A stretch of 64,000 bases of DNA, taken from positions 1-64,000 of the forward strand of contig DRNU01000225.1 of NCBI GenBank assembly GCA_011374975.1, given 5' to 3'. The translations under genes were made by a program, and so were the position numbers. Shown here piece by piece: positions 54,106 through 63,507 of the stretch (the stretch's first letter is position 1; every line of letters begins with the position of its first letter). The notes beneath the pieces are model-generated. The model saw nothing but the letters and a program-made list of their open reading frames with translations. It was not told where the DNA came from and did not search any database. This stretch comes from Gammaproteobacteria bacterium. GTDB taxonomy: Bacteria; Pseudomonadota; Gammaproteobacteria; DSM-19610.

Positions 54106-56144
54106 TGACGCAAACCCTGTTACAGGTAGACAACCTGAGTGTCCGCATCGGCAACGGTGACAGTGCCATCCGCCCCGTGGACGGCGTGAGTTTTGAAATC
54201 CGGCGCGGCGAGACCTTTGCGCTGCTGGGCGAATCGGGTTGCGGCAAGTCGATGACCGCGCTGGCGCTGTTGCGGTTGTTGCCGCAGCCGGCCGGTGAGA
54301 TCGTGTCCGGTTCGGTGCGTCTGGACGGCGAGGAACTGCTGGCGCTGACCGAGAGCGGTATGCGCGCCGTGCGCGGCGGCCGTATCGCGATGATCTTCCA
54401 GGAACCCATGACCTCGCTGAACCCGGTCATGACTGTCGGCGCGCAGATCGCCGAAAGCCTGGAACAGCACAAGAACCTGCGCGGCGAGGCGGCCCGGCAG
54501 CGGGTGCTGGAGTTGCTCGACGATGTCGGCATCCCGGATGCCGCGCGGCGTTTCGGTGAATACCCGCACCAGCTGTCCGGCGGCATGAAGCAGCGCGTCA
54601 TGATCGCCATTGCGCTGGCCGGTGACCCGGACCTGCTGATCGCCGATGAGCCCACCACGGCACTGGACGTGACTATCCAGGCGCAGGTGCTGGACCTGAT
54701 GCGCAAGTTACAGCGCGAGCACGGCATGGCGGTCCTGCTCATTACCCACGACCTGGGCGTGGTGTCGGAAATGGCGGACCGTATCGCGGTCATGTATGCC
54801 GGGCAACTGGTCGAACAGGCGCCGCGCGACGTGTTCTTCGGCAAGGCCCGCCACCCCTACAGTAAAAAACTGTTCGCGGCGCTGCCGGACAGCAGCAAGC
54901 GCGAACAGCGTCTCACCGTGATTCCCGGAACCGTGCCGCCGCTCAACCAGGTCTTCTATGCCTGCCGTTTTGCCGAGCGTTGCGAACGCGCCTGGGAACT
55001 GTGTAACCGTCAGCAACCGGACTGGTTCGCTGTCGATGCAGAGCAGGGCGTGCGCTGCCACCTGGCCGATCCCACCCTGTCCCCCCCGACGAGCAGCGAT
55101 GAGCAGGATGCCGTTGCTGTGGCCCGTTCGCAGCCGTCCACGGCGCCGCCGCAGACACTGCTCGAAGTCAACGGACTGAAAATTCATTTCCCCATTCAAA
55201 GGGGATTGTTCAAACGCGTGGTCGGGCAGGTGCGCGCCGTCGACGGCATCGATCTGGCAATTCCCTCCGGCCAGACGCTGGCGCTGGTCGGCGAGTCCGG
55301 CTGCGGCAAGACCACGGTGGGCAAGGGTATCCTGCAACTGCTGAACGTGACCGCGGGCAGCGTCTGTTTTGAATCGGTGGAACTGACCCAACTGAAGGGC
55401 GAGGCGTTGCGCAGCCGGCGCTCGGACTTCCAGATCATCTTCCAGGACCCGTACTCTTCCATGAACCCGCGCATGAGTGTCGGCGATATCATCGAAGAGG
55501 GCATGATCGCGCAACGTATCGGTGCCGGGAAGGCCGAGCGCCGGCAGCGTGTGGCGAAATTGCTGGAACAGGTCGGCCTGCGCCCCGAGCATATCCACCG
55601 CTACCCGCACGAGTTCTCCGGCGGCCAGCGCCAGCGCATCTGTATCGCGCGTGCGCTGGCGGTCAATCCCAAACTCATCGTCTGCGACGAGCCCACCAGT
55701 GCGCTGGATGTCTCGGTGCAGGCACAGATACTCAACCTGCTGCAGGATCTGCAAAATGAACTCGGTCTGTCCTTCCTGTTCATTACCCACGACCTGTCCG
55801 TGGTCGCCTACCTTGCCGACCGTATCGCGGTGATGTACCTGGGGCGCATCGTGGAGGAGGGCAATGTGGAGGATGTGCTGGAGAACCCCCGGCACCCCTA
55901 CACCGAGGCCCTGCTGTCGGCAGTGCCCCGCGTCAATGACGGTGACGGGCGCAAGATCATCCGCCTTGAAGGGGACCTGCCCTCACCCTCGAACCCGCCC
56001 ACGGGCTGCCACTTCCACCCGCGCTGCCGGCACGCGCAGGCGCAGTGCAGTGCGGAATATCCGCCGGTCAGCGAAGTGTCCGGGACGCACCAGGTGCGGT
56101 GTTATTTATGGGACCGGCAGACCGGCAGCGTGCCACCGGAGTAG
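54105..56144 (+). CDS. Peptide ABC transporter, fused double ATPase (YejF-like)
   Basis: The 679-residue protein contains two complete ABC ATPase domains of the DppD and DppF kinds in one chain. Walker A motifs are [15 protein letters not shown] (first half) and [15 protein letters not shown] (second), with signature motifs LSGGMKQRV and FSGGQRQRI. Each half ends with a Cys-rich oligopeptide-transporter C-terminal region ([16 protein letters not shown] and [14 protein letters not shown]). The arrangement matches YejF. It powers the two permeases encoded just upstream. Confidence 0.93.
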   Translation: MTQTLLQVDNLSVRIGNGDSAIRPVDGVSFEIRRGETFALLGESGCGKSMTALALLRLLPQPAGEIVSGSVRLDGEELLALTESGMRAVRGGRIAMIFQEPMTSLNPVMTVGAQIAESLEQHKNLRGEAARQRVLELLDDVGIPDAARRFGEYPHQLSGGMKQRVMIAIALAGDPDLLIADEPTTALDVTIQAQVLDLMRKLQREHGMAVLLITHDLGVVSEMADRIAVMYAGQLVEQAPRDVFFGKARHPYSKKLFAALPDSSKREQRLTVIPGTVPPLNQVFYACRFAERCERAWELCNRQQPDWFAVDAEQGVRCHLADPTLSPPTSSDEQDAVAVARSQPSTAPPQTLLEVNGLKIHFPIQRGLFKRVVGQVRAVDGIDLAIPSGQTLALVGESGCGKTTVGKGILQLLNVTAGSVCFESVELTQLKGEALRSRRSDFQIIFQDPYSSMNPRMSVGDIIEEGMIAQRIGAGKAERRQRVAKLLEQVGLRPEHIHRYPHEFSGGQRQRICIARALAVNPKLIVCDEPTSALDVSVQAQILNLLQDLQNELGLSFLFITHDLSVVAYLADRIAVMYLGRIVEEGNVEDVLENPRHPYTEALLSAVPRVNDGDGRKIIRLEGDLPSPSNPPTGCHFHPRCRHAQAQCSAEYPPVSEVSGTHQVRCYLWDRQTGSVPPE

Positions 56145-56209
56145 AATGGCACGACCGGCCCGTGATGGTGTCCGGGTAATCGCATGCTTACGAGGCAGGT
56201 TCTTCGCGC

Positions 56210-57655
56210 ATGAAACTGGGTGGATCAATTCGTATCGTGGGGCTGCTGAACATCGGCTTCAGCCTGACGATGTTACCGCCGTTGCTGGTCTCGGCCTGGT
56301 ACCAGGATGGCCAGTGGCTGCATTTCTTTAAAGCTTTCCTGATCGGTTTCAGCGGAGGCCTGGTGGTCTGGTTGCTGGCAAGAAACCAGGACACCACACT
56401 GCGGCGCAAGGACGGCTTTGTCGTCGTTACCCTGTTCTGGATTACGCTCAGTCTGCTGGGTGCGATGCCCTTTGTGTTCGGGCCGCACCTGGGTTTTATC
56501 GATGCCCTGTATGAAGCCGTGTCGGGGTTTACCACCACGGGTTCGACGATCCTCACGCATATCGATGCGTTACCCCGCTCGATGCTGTATTACCGGCAGC
56601 AGCTGCAATGGCTGGGCGGTATGGGGCTGGTGGTGCTGGCCGTGGCGATCCTGCCGCTGCTGGGTATCGGTGGCATGCGTATCTACCGCGCGGAGACGCC
56701 GGGGCCGATGAAAGATGAAAAAATCACCCCGCGACTGGCCAGCAGTGCGCGGGCATTGTGGGTGATCTATGTGTCACTGACCGTGGCCTGTGCGCTGGCC
56801 TACTGGCTCGCAGGTATGACGCCCTTCGATGCCATCACGCACAGTTTTTCCACCATATCGACGGGTGGCTTTTCCACTCATGATGCCAGTCTCGGTTATT
56901 TTCAAAGCGAGCTGATCGAAGTGATCGCCACTGTCTTTATGTTGTGCGGTGCTATCAACTTCAGCATCCATTTCACCGCATTCAGGAACGGTTCATTGTC
57001 CCCCTATATGCGGGATGTCGAGGTCCGGTCGTTTTTGCTGTTCGTGCTCGCCGCCCTGCTGATGGTGGCCTCGGTGCTGTGGCTGAGCGGGGAGTACCCG
57101 AGCCTGCCGCATGCCCTGGTCAACGCTGACTTTGAAGTGGTGTCCGTCATCACCAGTACCGGCTTCGGCGCCGACGACTTTACGCATTGGCCCCTGTTCC
57201 TGCCGGTATTCCTGATCTTTATCAGTTTTATCGGCGGCTGTGGGGGTTCCACCGCCGGCGGCATGAAAGTGATGCGCGTGCTGTTGTTGATGAAGCAGGG
57301 CATGCGCGAAGTGGATACGCTGGTGCACCCGCGCTCGGTGCGGCCGGTCAAGATCGGCGGACGCACGCTGAGCGAGCGCACGGTACAGGCGGTGTGGGGC
57401 TTCTTTGCCATCTATGTCGTGGTGTTCGTGCTCCTGACACTGGCCATGATGGCCACCGGGCTGGACCAGGTCAGCGCCTTTGCCGCGGTGGCGACGTCGA
57501 TCAACAACCTGGGTCCCGGACTGGGCGAGGTGGCGTATAACTTTGCCTCGGTGAGCCCGGCCGCCAAGCTGATCTCCATGGTTGCCATGCTGCTGGGACG
57601 GCTCGAGATTTTCACCATCCTGGTGCTGTTCACGCCGGCCTTCTGGCTGGAGTGA
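56210..57655 (+). CDS. trkH: Trk potassium uptake protein TrkH
   Basis: TrkH is the potassium-conducting subunit of the Trk system and works with the TrkA regulator. The 481-residue membrane protein has four pore-loop repeats; visible filter segments include SGFTTTGSTIL and STISTGGFSTHD. The start is ATG 56210. It lies 65 bases after the ATPase gene and may be a separate unit. Confidence 0.93.
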   Translation: MKLGGSIRIVGLLNIGFSLTMLPPLLVSAWYQDGQWLHFFKAFLIGFSGGLVVWLLARNQDTTLRRKDGFVVVTLFWITLSLLGAMPFVFGPHLGFIDALYEAVSGFTTTGSTILTHIDALPRSMLYYRQQLQWLGGMGLVVLAVAILPLLGIGGMRIYRAETPGPMKDEKITPRLASSARALWVIYVSLTVACALAYWLAGMTPFDAITHSFSTISTGGFSTHDASLGYFQSELIEVIATVFMLCGAINFSIHFTAFRNGSLSPYMRDVEVRSFLLFVLAALLMVASVLWLSGEYPSLPHALVNADFEVVSVITSTGFGADDFTHWPLFLPVFLIFISFIGGCGGSTAGGMKVMRVLLLMKQGMREVDTLVHPRSVRPVKIGGRTLSERTVQAVWGFFAIYVVVFVLLTLAMMATGLDQVSAFAAVATSINNLGPGLGEVAYNFASVSPAAKLISMVAMLLGRLEIFTILVLFTPAFWLE

Positions 57656-57746
57656 TTTCCCTGCAATTCCTGTGGCCTGCCGGGGGGTTCCCGCTTCGGC
57701 ATCATGCTAGAATTCTGCGACTTTTTTATTAACCGGGAAGACCGCC

Positions 57747-58925
57747 ATGACAAGCAAATCCTTTCACCCGCCGGTGCGTACGCTGATGGGGCCGGGCCCC
57801 TCGGACGTCAATCCACGTATCCTCGAAGCCATGTCACGCCCTACCATCGGGCACCTGGACCCGGCTTTTGTCGGCCTGATGGACGAGATGAAAGGGCTGC
57901 TGCGCTATGCCTTCCAGACCGACCATGAACTGACCATGCCGGTATCGGCGCCGGGTTCGGCCGGCATGGAGACCTGCTTCGTCAACCTGGTCGAGCCGGG
58001 TGACAAGGTGGTGGTGTGCCAGAACGGCGTGTTCGGCGGTCGCATGAAAGAGAACGTCGAGCGTTGTGGCGCAACCGCCGTGATGGTCGAGGATGAATGG
58101 GGCAAGGCGGTCGATACCAATAAGGTCGACGAAGCCCTGCGCGCCAACCCGGATGCCAAAGTGCTGGCTTTCGTGCACGCCGAAACCTCGACCGGGGCCT
58201 TGTCGGATGCAAAGACCCTGGCGGAAATTGCACACCGGCATGATTGTCTGGTCATTGCCGACTGTGTCACCTCACTGGGCGGCTCGCCGATCATGACCTC
58301 CGAATGGGGGCTGGATGCCGTGTATTCCGGTACCCAGAAATGCCTGTCCTGCACACCTGGCCTGTCTCCGGTGACATTCAGCGAACGTGCCGTGGAAGCC
58401 ATCAAGCAGCGTAGCAGCACCGTGCAAAGCTGGTTCATGGACCTGAACCTGGTGCTCGGCTACTGGGGCGGTGGTGCAAAGCGCGCCTACCACCACACGG
58501 CGCCGGTCAACGCCCTGTACGGTCTGCACGAGGCGCTGGTGGTGCTGGAAGAGGAAGGCATCGAGAACGCCTGGCAGCGCCATACCGACAACCACATGGC
58601 CCTGCGTGCCGGTATCGAGGCGATGGGGTTGAGCTTCGTGGTCGACGAGGCGGACCGCCTGCCGCAGCTGAACGCTGTTTCGATTCCCGAGGGTGTCGAT
58701 GATGCCGCGGTGCGCGGTCGCCTGCTGAACGAATATAACCTGGAGATCGGCGCCGGCCTGGGACCGATGGCCGGCAAGATCTGGCGTATCGGTCTGATGG
58801 GTTACGCGAGCAATCGCACCAACGTGTTGCTGTGCCTGGGCGCGCTGGATGCCGTGCTGTCGGGTATGGGTGCGCCCATCAAGAGCGGGGTAGCGGTGGA
58901 AGCCGCGATGCAGGCTTACGCCTGA
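57747..58925 (+). CDS. Class V aminotransferase, serine/alanine-glyoxylate type
   Basis: This is a 392-residue PLP enzyme of the alanine-glyoxylate/serine-pyruvate aminotransferase group. It has GPGPSDVNPRIL at the start, SAPGSAGMETC for cofactor phosphate binding, HAETSTGALSD, and the PLP lysine in YSGTQKCLSCTPGLSP. It probably transaminates glyoxylate to glycine using alanine or serine. The exact donor cannot be read from sequence. It has a strong terminator directly downstream. Confidence 0.9.
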   Translation: MTSKSFHPPVRTLMGPGPSDVNPRILEAMSRPTIGHLDPAFVGLMDEMKGLLRYAFQTDHELTMPVSAPGSAGMETCFVNLVEPGDKVVVCQNGVFGGRMKENVERCGATAVMVEDEWGKAVDTNKVDEALRANPDAKVLAFVHAETSTGALSDAKTLAEIAHRHDCLVIADCVTSLGGSPIMTSEWGLDAVYSGTQKCLSCTPGLSPVTFSERAVEAIKQRSSTVQSWFMDLNLVLGYWGGGAKRAYHHTAPVNALYGLHEALVVLEEEGIENAWQRHTDNHMALRAGIEAMGLSFVVDEADRLPQLNAVSIPEGVDDAAVRGRLLNEYNLEIGAGLGPMAGKIWRIGLMGYASNRTNVLLCLGALDAVLSGMGAPIKSGVAVEAAMQAYA

Positions 58926-58934
58926 GAGCCTGAA

Positions 58935-58972
58935 TGAAAAAGGGGACGGCCAGTTGGCCGTCCCCTTTTTTG
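58935..58972 (+). terminator. Intrinsic terminator after the aminotransferase
   Basis: The stem GGGGACGGCCA pairs with TGGCCGTCCCC around GT, flanked by A5 before and T6 after, so it may work in both directions between two convergent genes. Confidence 0.9.
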
Positions 58973-58986
58973 TGCCGGTTGTCAGC

Positions 58987-59006
58987 CCGGCCTGCGCCGG
59001 CATGAC
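58987..59006. repeat. Third copy of the GTCATTCCGGC-type dispersed repeat
   Basis: CCGGCCTGCGCCGGCATGAC differs by one base from the arm at 41968-41987. It lies between the aminotransferase terminator and the convergent parvulin gene. Confidence 0.6.
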
Positions 59007-59017
59007 GAAAGATACCG

Positions 59018-59974
59018 CTATTCAGACTTTTCCTGGTGCGTATCGCCGGCAGTCTCTGTTGCCGGTTCAGCAGCAGCCTTGTCAGCCGCGCCGCTGTCCG
59101 GTGTCGCTGCCGGCGGCTGTGCCGGTGCCGCCGGCGCGGTCATTTCGATATTGGCGCCACTGCGCAGCTTGGCAATGTACTGCTGTACACGCTGTTTCTG
59201 CACGAAGGTCTGCAACTGCGGTTTCACCTGCTCGAAGGCCGGCGGGGTGGAAGCGCGCTTGTCATCGAGAATGATGACGTGCCAGCCAAACTGGGTCTGT
59301 ACCGGTGTCTTGGTGTACTGGCCTTTTTCCAGACCCGCAGCGGCTTCGGAGAACGGCGCCACCATCTGCTTGGGTGAGAACCAGCCCAGTTCGCCGCCGG
59401 TCTTGCCGGACGGGCCGGTGGAATGCTCTTTGGCCAGTTCCGAGAAGTCCGCGCCCTTGTCCAGTTCGGTGATCAGATTTTTCGCCTCATCTTCGGTCTC
59501 GACCAGGATATGCCGTGCCTTGAACTCGTCACCCTGCGGCACCTGCTCGGTGTAGATTTTTTTCAGTTCTTCATCAGTGATCGGGTTGCTCTTCAGCTCA
59601 TGCTGAATGGCCGCCGATGCCAGCACCGCGCGCTGCTGTTGCTCGATCTGCAGCTGGATCTTGCTGTCCTTGCCCAGACCTTCCTGTTCGCCGCTCTGGC
59701 GTGCCAGCTCCAGGTTGATGACTTCGTTGAGCACCGCATTGCGGCTCATCATGGGGCTGCCCGGTTGCCGTGCGTGCATCTGTTGCAGGTAAAGGTCCAC
59801 TACAGCCTCGGTGATCGGCTTGCCGTTGACACGGGCCAGTACCGGGCTGGTGTCGTTGACGGCTGTCTGGGCAGCGGCTGTCGGTGTGCTGTTGTGTGAG
59901 TTCATCGGCAGCTGGTCGCAGGCAGCAAGCAATCCGCCGGCAGCCAGTGCAAGAGTGAGATAACGAAGTTTCAT
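59018..59974 (-). CDS. Parvulin-type peptidyl-prolyl isomerase lipoprotein
   Basis: The 318-residue protein has a lipoprotein signal peptide with lipobox LAAC (Cys19), a SurA-like N-terminal region and a rotamase domain (about 145-235) with FKARHILVETEDEA, GGELGWFSPKQMV and QTQFGWHVI. It resembles PrsA/PpiC-type foldases; anchoring to the inner or outer membrane depends on the residue after Cys (Asp20), which favours inner-membrane retention by the E. coli rule. The C-terminal tail is Ala/Pro/Glu-rich and low complexity. It is last in a four-gene minus-strand run. Confidence 0.88.
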   Translation of the reverse strand: MKLRYLTLALAAGGLLAACDQLPMNSHNSTPTAAAQTAVNDTSPVLARVNGKPITEAVVDLYLQQMHARQPGSPMMSRNAVLNEVINLELARQSGEQEGLGKDSKIQLQIEQQQRAVLASAAIQHELKSNPITDEELKKIYTEQVPQGDEFKARHILVETEDEAKNLITELDKGADFSELAKEHSTGPSGKTGGELGWFSPKQMVAPFSEAAAGLEKGQYTKTPVQTQFGWHVIILDDKRASTPPAFEQVKPQLQTFVQKQRVQQYIAKLRSGANIEMTAPAAPAQPPAATPDSGAADKAAAEPATETAGDTHQEKSE

Positions 59975-60006
59975 GGTTCCTTCCTTATAAGGGTTTTATC
60001 AGTCAA

Positions 60007-60282
60007 TCAGGATTCCGCTTCCGCGGGTGTGGATGCCTTAATACTCAGGGCGTGGATCTCGCTGTGCATGATGTCGCCCAGCGCATCGTATACCAGCCGG
60101 TGGCGCTGGATAAGGTTTTTGCCGGCAAAGGCGTTGGACACAATCTCGACGCTGAAGTGACCGGCACCGCCGGCGCTGGCGTGGCCGGCGTGTTTGGCAC
60201 TGTCATCGATGATGTTCAGTGCCGCGGGTGTGAATTCGCGGTTCAGGCGCGTTTCGATCATGGTAATGCGTTCAGCTGTCAT
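60007..60282 (-). CDS. bolA: BolA family protein
   Basis: BolA proteins bind monothiol glutaredoxins and iron-sulfur clusters and influence cell shape and stress responses. The 91-residue protein shows the fold features IDDSAKHAGHASAGGAGHFSV in the middle, with the conserved His cluster, and the C-terminal RHRLVYDALGD-like region (here HRLVYDALGDIM). It overlaps the yciI stop by one base and precedes the parvulin gene. Confidence 0.9.
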   Translation of the reverse strand: MTAERITMIETRLNREFTPAALNIIDDSAKHAGHASAGGAGHFSVEIVSNAFAGKNLIQRHRLVYDALGDIMHSEIHALSIKASTPAEAES

Positions 60283-60581
60283 CAGGGCAGTACTCGCTTG
60301 AAAGGTTTGACGTCGATGTGCGCGTAAACGCCGGCGGCGACATAGGGGTCGGCGTCGGCCCAGCGGCGAGCGTCTTCCAGTGAGTCGAATTCCGCCACCA
60401 CCAGGCTGCCGGTAAAGCCGGCGGGGCCGGGGTCTTCACTGTCGATGGCGGGATGCGGGCCGGCCAGGATCAGGCGGCCTGCGTCGCGCAGCTGCTCCAG
60501 GCGTTGAACATGATCGGGACGGGCCGCCAGCCGTTGCTCCAGGCTGTCGGGCACATCCTGGCTGATAAAGGCGTACAGCAT
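60282..60581 (-). CDS. yciI: YciI family protein
   Basis: This is a 99-residue ferredoxin-like fold protein of the YciI family, with the start [14 protein letters not shown], the conserved His in HPAIDS and [17 protein letters not shown]. Its activity is unknown; the family is linked by similarity to dehalogenase-like and stress proteins. Overlaps of one base on each side tie it to yciB and bolA, a common order in gammaproteobacteria. Confidence 0.9.
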   Translation of the reverse strand: MLYAFISQDVPDSLEQRLAARPDHVQRLEQLRDAGRLILAGPHPAIDSEDPGPAGFTGSLVVAEFDSLEDARRWADADPYVAAGVYAHIDVKPFKRVLP

Positions 60582-61132
60582 CAGGATTCTTCTTCCACTT
60601 TTTCGTGGTCTTCAATGTAGCGGCTGAGATAGAAAGCCTGGCCGATCACAAAAGCGAAGGTGATACCAAGCATGCCGAACAGCTTGAAGTTGACCCAGAT
60701 CTCTTCGGAGTAGTTGAACGCGACGTAGAGATTGAGTACGCCGACCCCGATGAAGAAACACACCCACAGAAAGCTCAGGCGCAGCCACACCGGGCGCGGT
60801 GCCTGGATTGCGTGGCTCATCATGCGCTCCACCAGCGGCTTGTCGCCGACCCAGTGGCTGCCCAGGAATACCATCGCGAACAGCCAGTTGATGGCGGTCG
60901 GTTTCCATTTGATAAAGACCGGGTCGTGCAGGAACAGCGTAAGGCCGCCGAACACCAGCAGCAGGCCGAACGTGACCAGGTGCATTTTTTCAAAGCGCCG
61001 GTGCTTCAGCCAGAAGGCGCCGGTCTGTACCGCGGCAGCGGTCATCGCCACGGCGGTCGCCACATAGATGTCGAACATCTTGTAGGCGATAAAAAACAGC
61101 AGGATGGGGAAAAAATCGTAGAGAAATTTCAT
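60581..61132 (-). CDS. yciB: Inner membrane protein YciB (septation protein A family)
   Basis: This is a 183-residue protein with about five transmembrane helices, starting [18 protein letters not shown], and with [19 protein letters not shown] near the end. YciB is linked to envelope integrity and cell division in enterobacteria. It heads the yciB-yciI-bolA run; the upstream gene is separated by 38 bases and may belong to the same transcript. Confidence 0.92.
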   Translation of the reverse strand: MKFLYDFFPILLFFIAYKMFDIYVATAVAMTAAAVQTGAFWLKHRRFEKMHLVTFGLLLVFGGLTLFLHDPVFIKWKPTAINWLFAMVFLGSHWVGDKPLVERMMSHAIQAPRPVWLRLSFLWVCFFIGVGVLNLYVAFNYSEEIWVNFKLFGMLGITFAFVIGQAFYLSRYIEDHEKVEEES

Positions 61133-61170
61133 CAGTTATTTAACGTCTGTCAATCCGGTTCCGTCCCGGC

Positions 61171-61932
61171 TCAGTGCAGGGATCGGTTCACACTCCATTT
61201 TCTGTAGTATCGATCCATCACTTCACGCACATGGGGCGGGTAGTTTAGCAAGTCCATCTGTTCCATGCCCTGTGTAAAAAAGCCCGGCGCGTCTTCCGGC
61301 AGGTGTTCGATCAGTACCGCAAATGCCTCGTCCATGATGTCCGGCTGGTGGCTGCGGGTTGCCACAATGGCCCGGTTCAGGTGCAGGATGCGCCACGGCC
61401 GCCCCGGGTTGCTCTTGTCCAGGTCCTGGCGGATCAGTGAGGCGGTGGCCTCGATCACCTCTCCCATGGCGCGGTACAGGGTCAGCAGTTCACCCGCTTC
61501 CTGGGTACGGTTGGCGGCCCGTGCCAGCGCATCGGCGACCGGTTCCAGGTTGATCAGCTCACCGCCGTGACGCCCGATCCAGCATGCCATGGCTATAGTA
61601 AACGCTTGCAGTGTGTCAAAAACCTCAGGAAGATCAAGGTGATTGGCCCAGTGCAACGACTGGTCGAACAGCTCCAGCGCGTATTCGCCCAGTTCTGTGA
61701 CACCCTCGGCGCTGGCGGGGTTCCCGCCGGTTGCCGCAGCGCCGCGGCTGAGGCTGGCCTCGGTGCGCTGCATGGCGTCGTACAGCTGTGGAAAAGTCTC
61801 GACCAGCAGTGGCGGGGAGGACTCGCCAGGGCCGGATTTATCGTCCCGCAGCTGCCAGGTCTCCAGCAGCTCGGCAAGCGGTTCGGTGAGCTGGTCGCGA
61901 AAATTGTCGACAACAGGTTCGGGAAGTTTCAT
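61171..61932 (-). CDS. Cytosolic protein of unknown function
   Basis: This is a 253-residue, mostly alpha-helical protein without signal or membrane segment. The ATG at 61932 (MKLPEPVVDNF) was preferred; one 27 bases upstream is open. Features include an acidic N-terminal half, ALARAANRTQEAGELLTLYRAM and a C-terminal RYYRKWSVNRSLH. I do not recognise the family. It diverges from the PHP gene and precedes yciB on the same strand. Confidence 0.6.
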   Translation of the reverse strand: MKLPEPVVDNFRDQLTEPLAELLETWQLRDDKSGPGESSPPLLVETFPQLYDAMQRTEASLSRGAAATGGNPASAEGVTELGEYALELFDQSLHWANHLDLPEVFDTLQAFTIAMACWIGRHGGELINLEPVADALARAANRTQEAGELLTLYRAMGEVIEATASLIRQDLDKSNPGRPWRILHLNRAIVATRSHQPDIMDEAFAVLIEHLPEDAPGFFTQGMEQMDLLNYPPHVREVMDRYYRKWSVNRSLH

Positions 61933-62007
61933 GGGCAGCATGGTACCGGATCGGAACACTTCTCGCAGGGGGAGCGGCGCAGGCGGCGCTCCGGTACAAT
62001 GCGGGGG

Positions 62008-62859
62008 ATGTGCTGCTTTGATTTACACAGTCATTCGACCGCCTCCGACGGTACCCTGAGCCCTGCCGAGCTGCTGGTAAAAGCCCGTGGCGCCGGTGTC
62101 GACGTGCTGGCATTGACCGACCACGACACGCTGGACGGCATCGCCGAGGCACGGGTTGCCGCGCGGCAGCAGGGTGTGGGGCTGATTGCGGGGGTTGAGA
62201 TTTCCGTCACCTGGAAGGCCATGACCCTGCATGTGCTGGGCCTGAACGTGGACCCGCACAACCCGGCCTTACTGGCCGGTTTGCAGACCTTGCGGGACAC
62301 GCGGGACGAGCGTGCACGGGAAATCGGCCGCAAGCTGGAAAATCGCGGCATCCCCGGTGCGCTGGAAGGTGCCGACCGGTTGTCGCAGGGCAAGATCCTC
62401 AGCCGTACCCATTTCGCGCATTTCCTGGTCGAGAGCGGGCGTGCGACCTCGGTGCGCGAGGTCTTCAGACATTACCTGGTGAAGGGCAAGCCCGGCTACG
62501 TGCGCGGAGAATGGGCGCCGCTGGAACAGGCACTGGGCTGGATCAGGGATGCCGGCGGCCTGCCGGTCATCGCGCACCCGGCGCGCTACCGCCTGACGCG
62601 CACCAAACTCAGGACCCTGCTCGGTGAGTTCAGCGACTGCGGCGGGGTAGGCCTGGAAGTCGTGTCCGGCAGCCACAGCCGTGACGAGACCCTGCACATG
62701 GCTGCCGTCGCGCGTGAGCACAAGCTGTTCGCCTCCTGTGGTTCGGACTATCACGGGCCGGAAAAGCCCTGGGTGGAACTGGGTGGCCTGCGCCGTTTCC
62801 CGGACGGTTGCATCCCGATCTGGCAGGCCGAAGGCTGGCCGGCGGCGAGCGCGGCGTGA
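62008..62859 (+). CDS. PHP-domain phosphoesterase (YciV/RNase AM type)
   Basis: This is a 283-residue PHP-fold metal-dependent hydrolase, starting MCCFDLHSHSTASDG, with LTDHDTLDGI and a later CGSDYHGPEKPW as metal-binding motifs. The E. coli homologue YciV (RNase AM, formerly TrpH) removes 3'-phosphates or digests short RNA ends. The ATG at 62008 was chosen; 61999 is also possible. It overlaps yciO by four bases, a gene pair also seen in E. coli. Confidence 0.9.
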   Translation: MCCFDLHSHSTASDGTLSPAELLVKARGAGVDVLALTDHDTLDGIAEARVAARQQGVGLIAGVEISVTWKAMTLHVLGLNVDPHNPALLAGLQTLRDTRDERAREIGRKLENRGIPGALEGADRLSQGKILSRTHFAHFLVESGRATSVREVFRHYLVKGKPGYVRGEWAPLEQALGWIRDAGGLPVIAHPARYRLTRTKLRTLLGEFSDCGGVGLEVVSGSHSRDETLHMAAVAREHKLFASCGSDYHGPEKPWVELGGLRRFPDGCIPIWQAEGWPAASAA

Positions 62860-63476
62860 GCCAGTTTTTCGCGATCCACCCGGATAACCCGCAGCCGCGC
62901 CTGGTACGGCACGCGGTGGAGATCATCCGTGACGGCGGCATCGTGGTGGTGCCCACCGATTCCAGCTACGCCATCGCCTGTCACCTGGACGACAAGAGCG
63001 CAGTGGAACGCATTCGCCGCATTCGCGAACTGGAGAAAAAACACAATTTCACCCTGGTGTGCCGCGACCTGTCGGAAATTTCCAACTATGCGCGCGTCGA
63101 CAATGCTGTCTATCGCCTGCTGAAGGCGAAAACCCCCGGCCCCTACACCTTCATCCTGCGTGCCACCGCTGTCGTACCGCGCCGCCTGCAGCACCCGAAA
63201 CGCAAGACCATCGGTATCCGTTTTCCCGATCACGCCGTGATCGCTGCCTTGCTGGCCGAGCACGGCCAGCCGCTGATGAGCGTGACGCTGATGCTGCCCG
63301 GCAACGACTACCCGGAAACCGATGCGGAGGATATCCGTGACAAACTGGAGCACCAGGTGGACCTGATCATCGACGGCGGTCACTGCGGGGTGGAACCGAC
63401 CACGGTTGTCGACCTGACCGGGAGTGTGCCGCTGGTGACACGGCACGGTAAAGGCTCGACGGAAGGTCTGGCATGA
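62856..63476 (+). CDS. yciO: YciO protein (Sua5/YrdC fold)
   Basis: This is a 206-residue member of the Sua5/YciO/YrdC/YwlC family. The first residues SQFFAIHPDNPQPRL and VVPTDSSYAIACHL match E. coli YciO rather than TsaC. The fold binds double-stranded RNA and, in Sua5 and TsaC, threonylcarbamoyl-adenylate; YciO activity is uncertain. The GTG at 62856 overlaps the PHP stop as GTGA. An earlier in-frame ATG at 62808 is inside the PHP gene and is rejected. Confidence 0.9.
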   Translation: MSQFFAIHPDNPQPRLVRHAVEIIRDGGIVVVPTDSSYAIACHLDDKSAVERIRRIRELEKKHNFTLVCRDLSEISNYARVDNAVYRLLKAKTPGPYTFILRATAVVPRRLQHPKRKTIGIRFPDHAVIAALLAEHGQPLMSVTLMLPGNDYPETDAEDIRDKLEHQVDLIIDGGHCGVEPTTVVDLTGSVPLVTRHGKGSTEGLA

Positions 63477-63507
63477 GACATACGCTGACAGCAGGTATAC
63501 TGGGGTG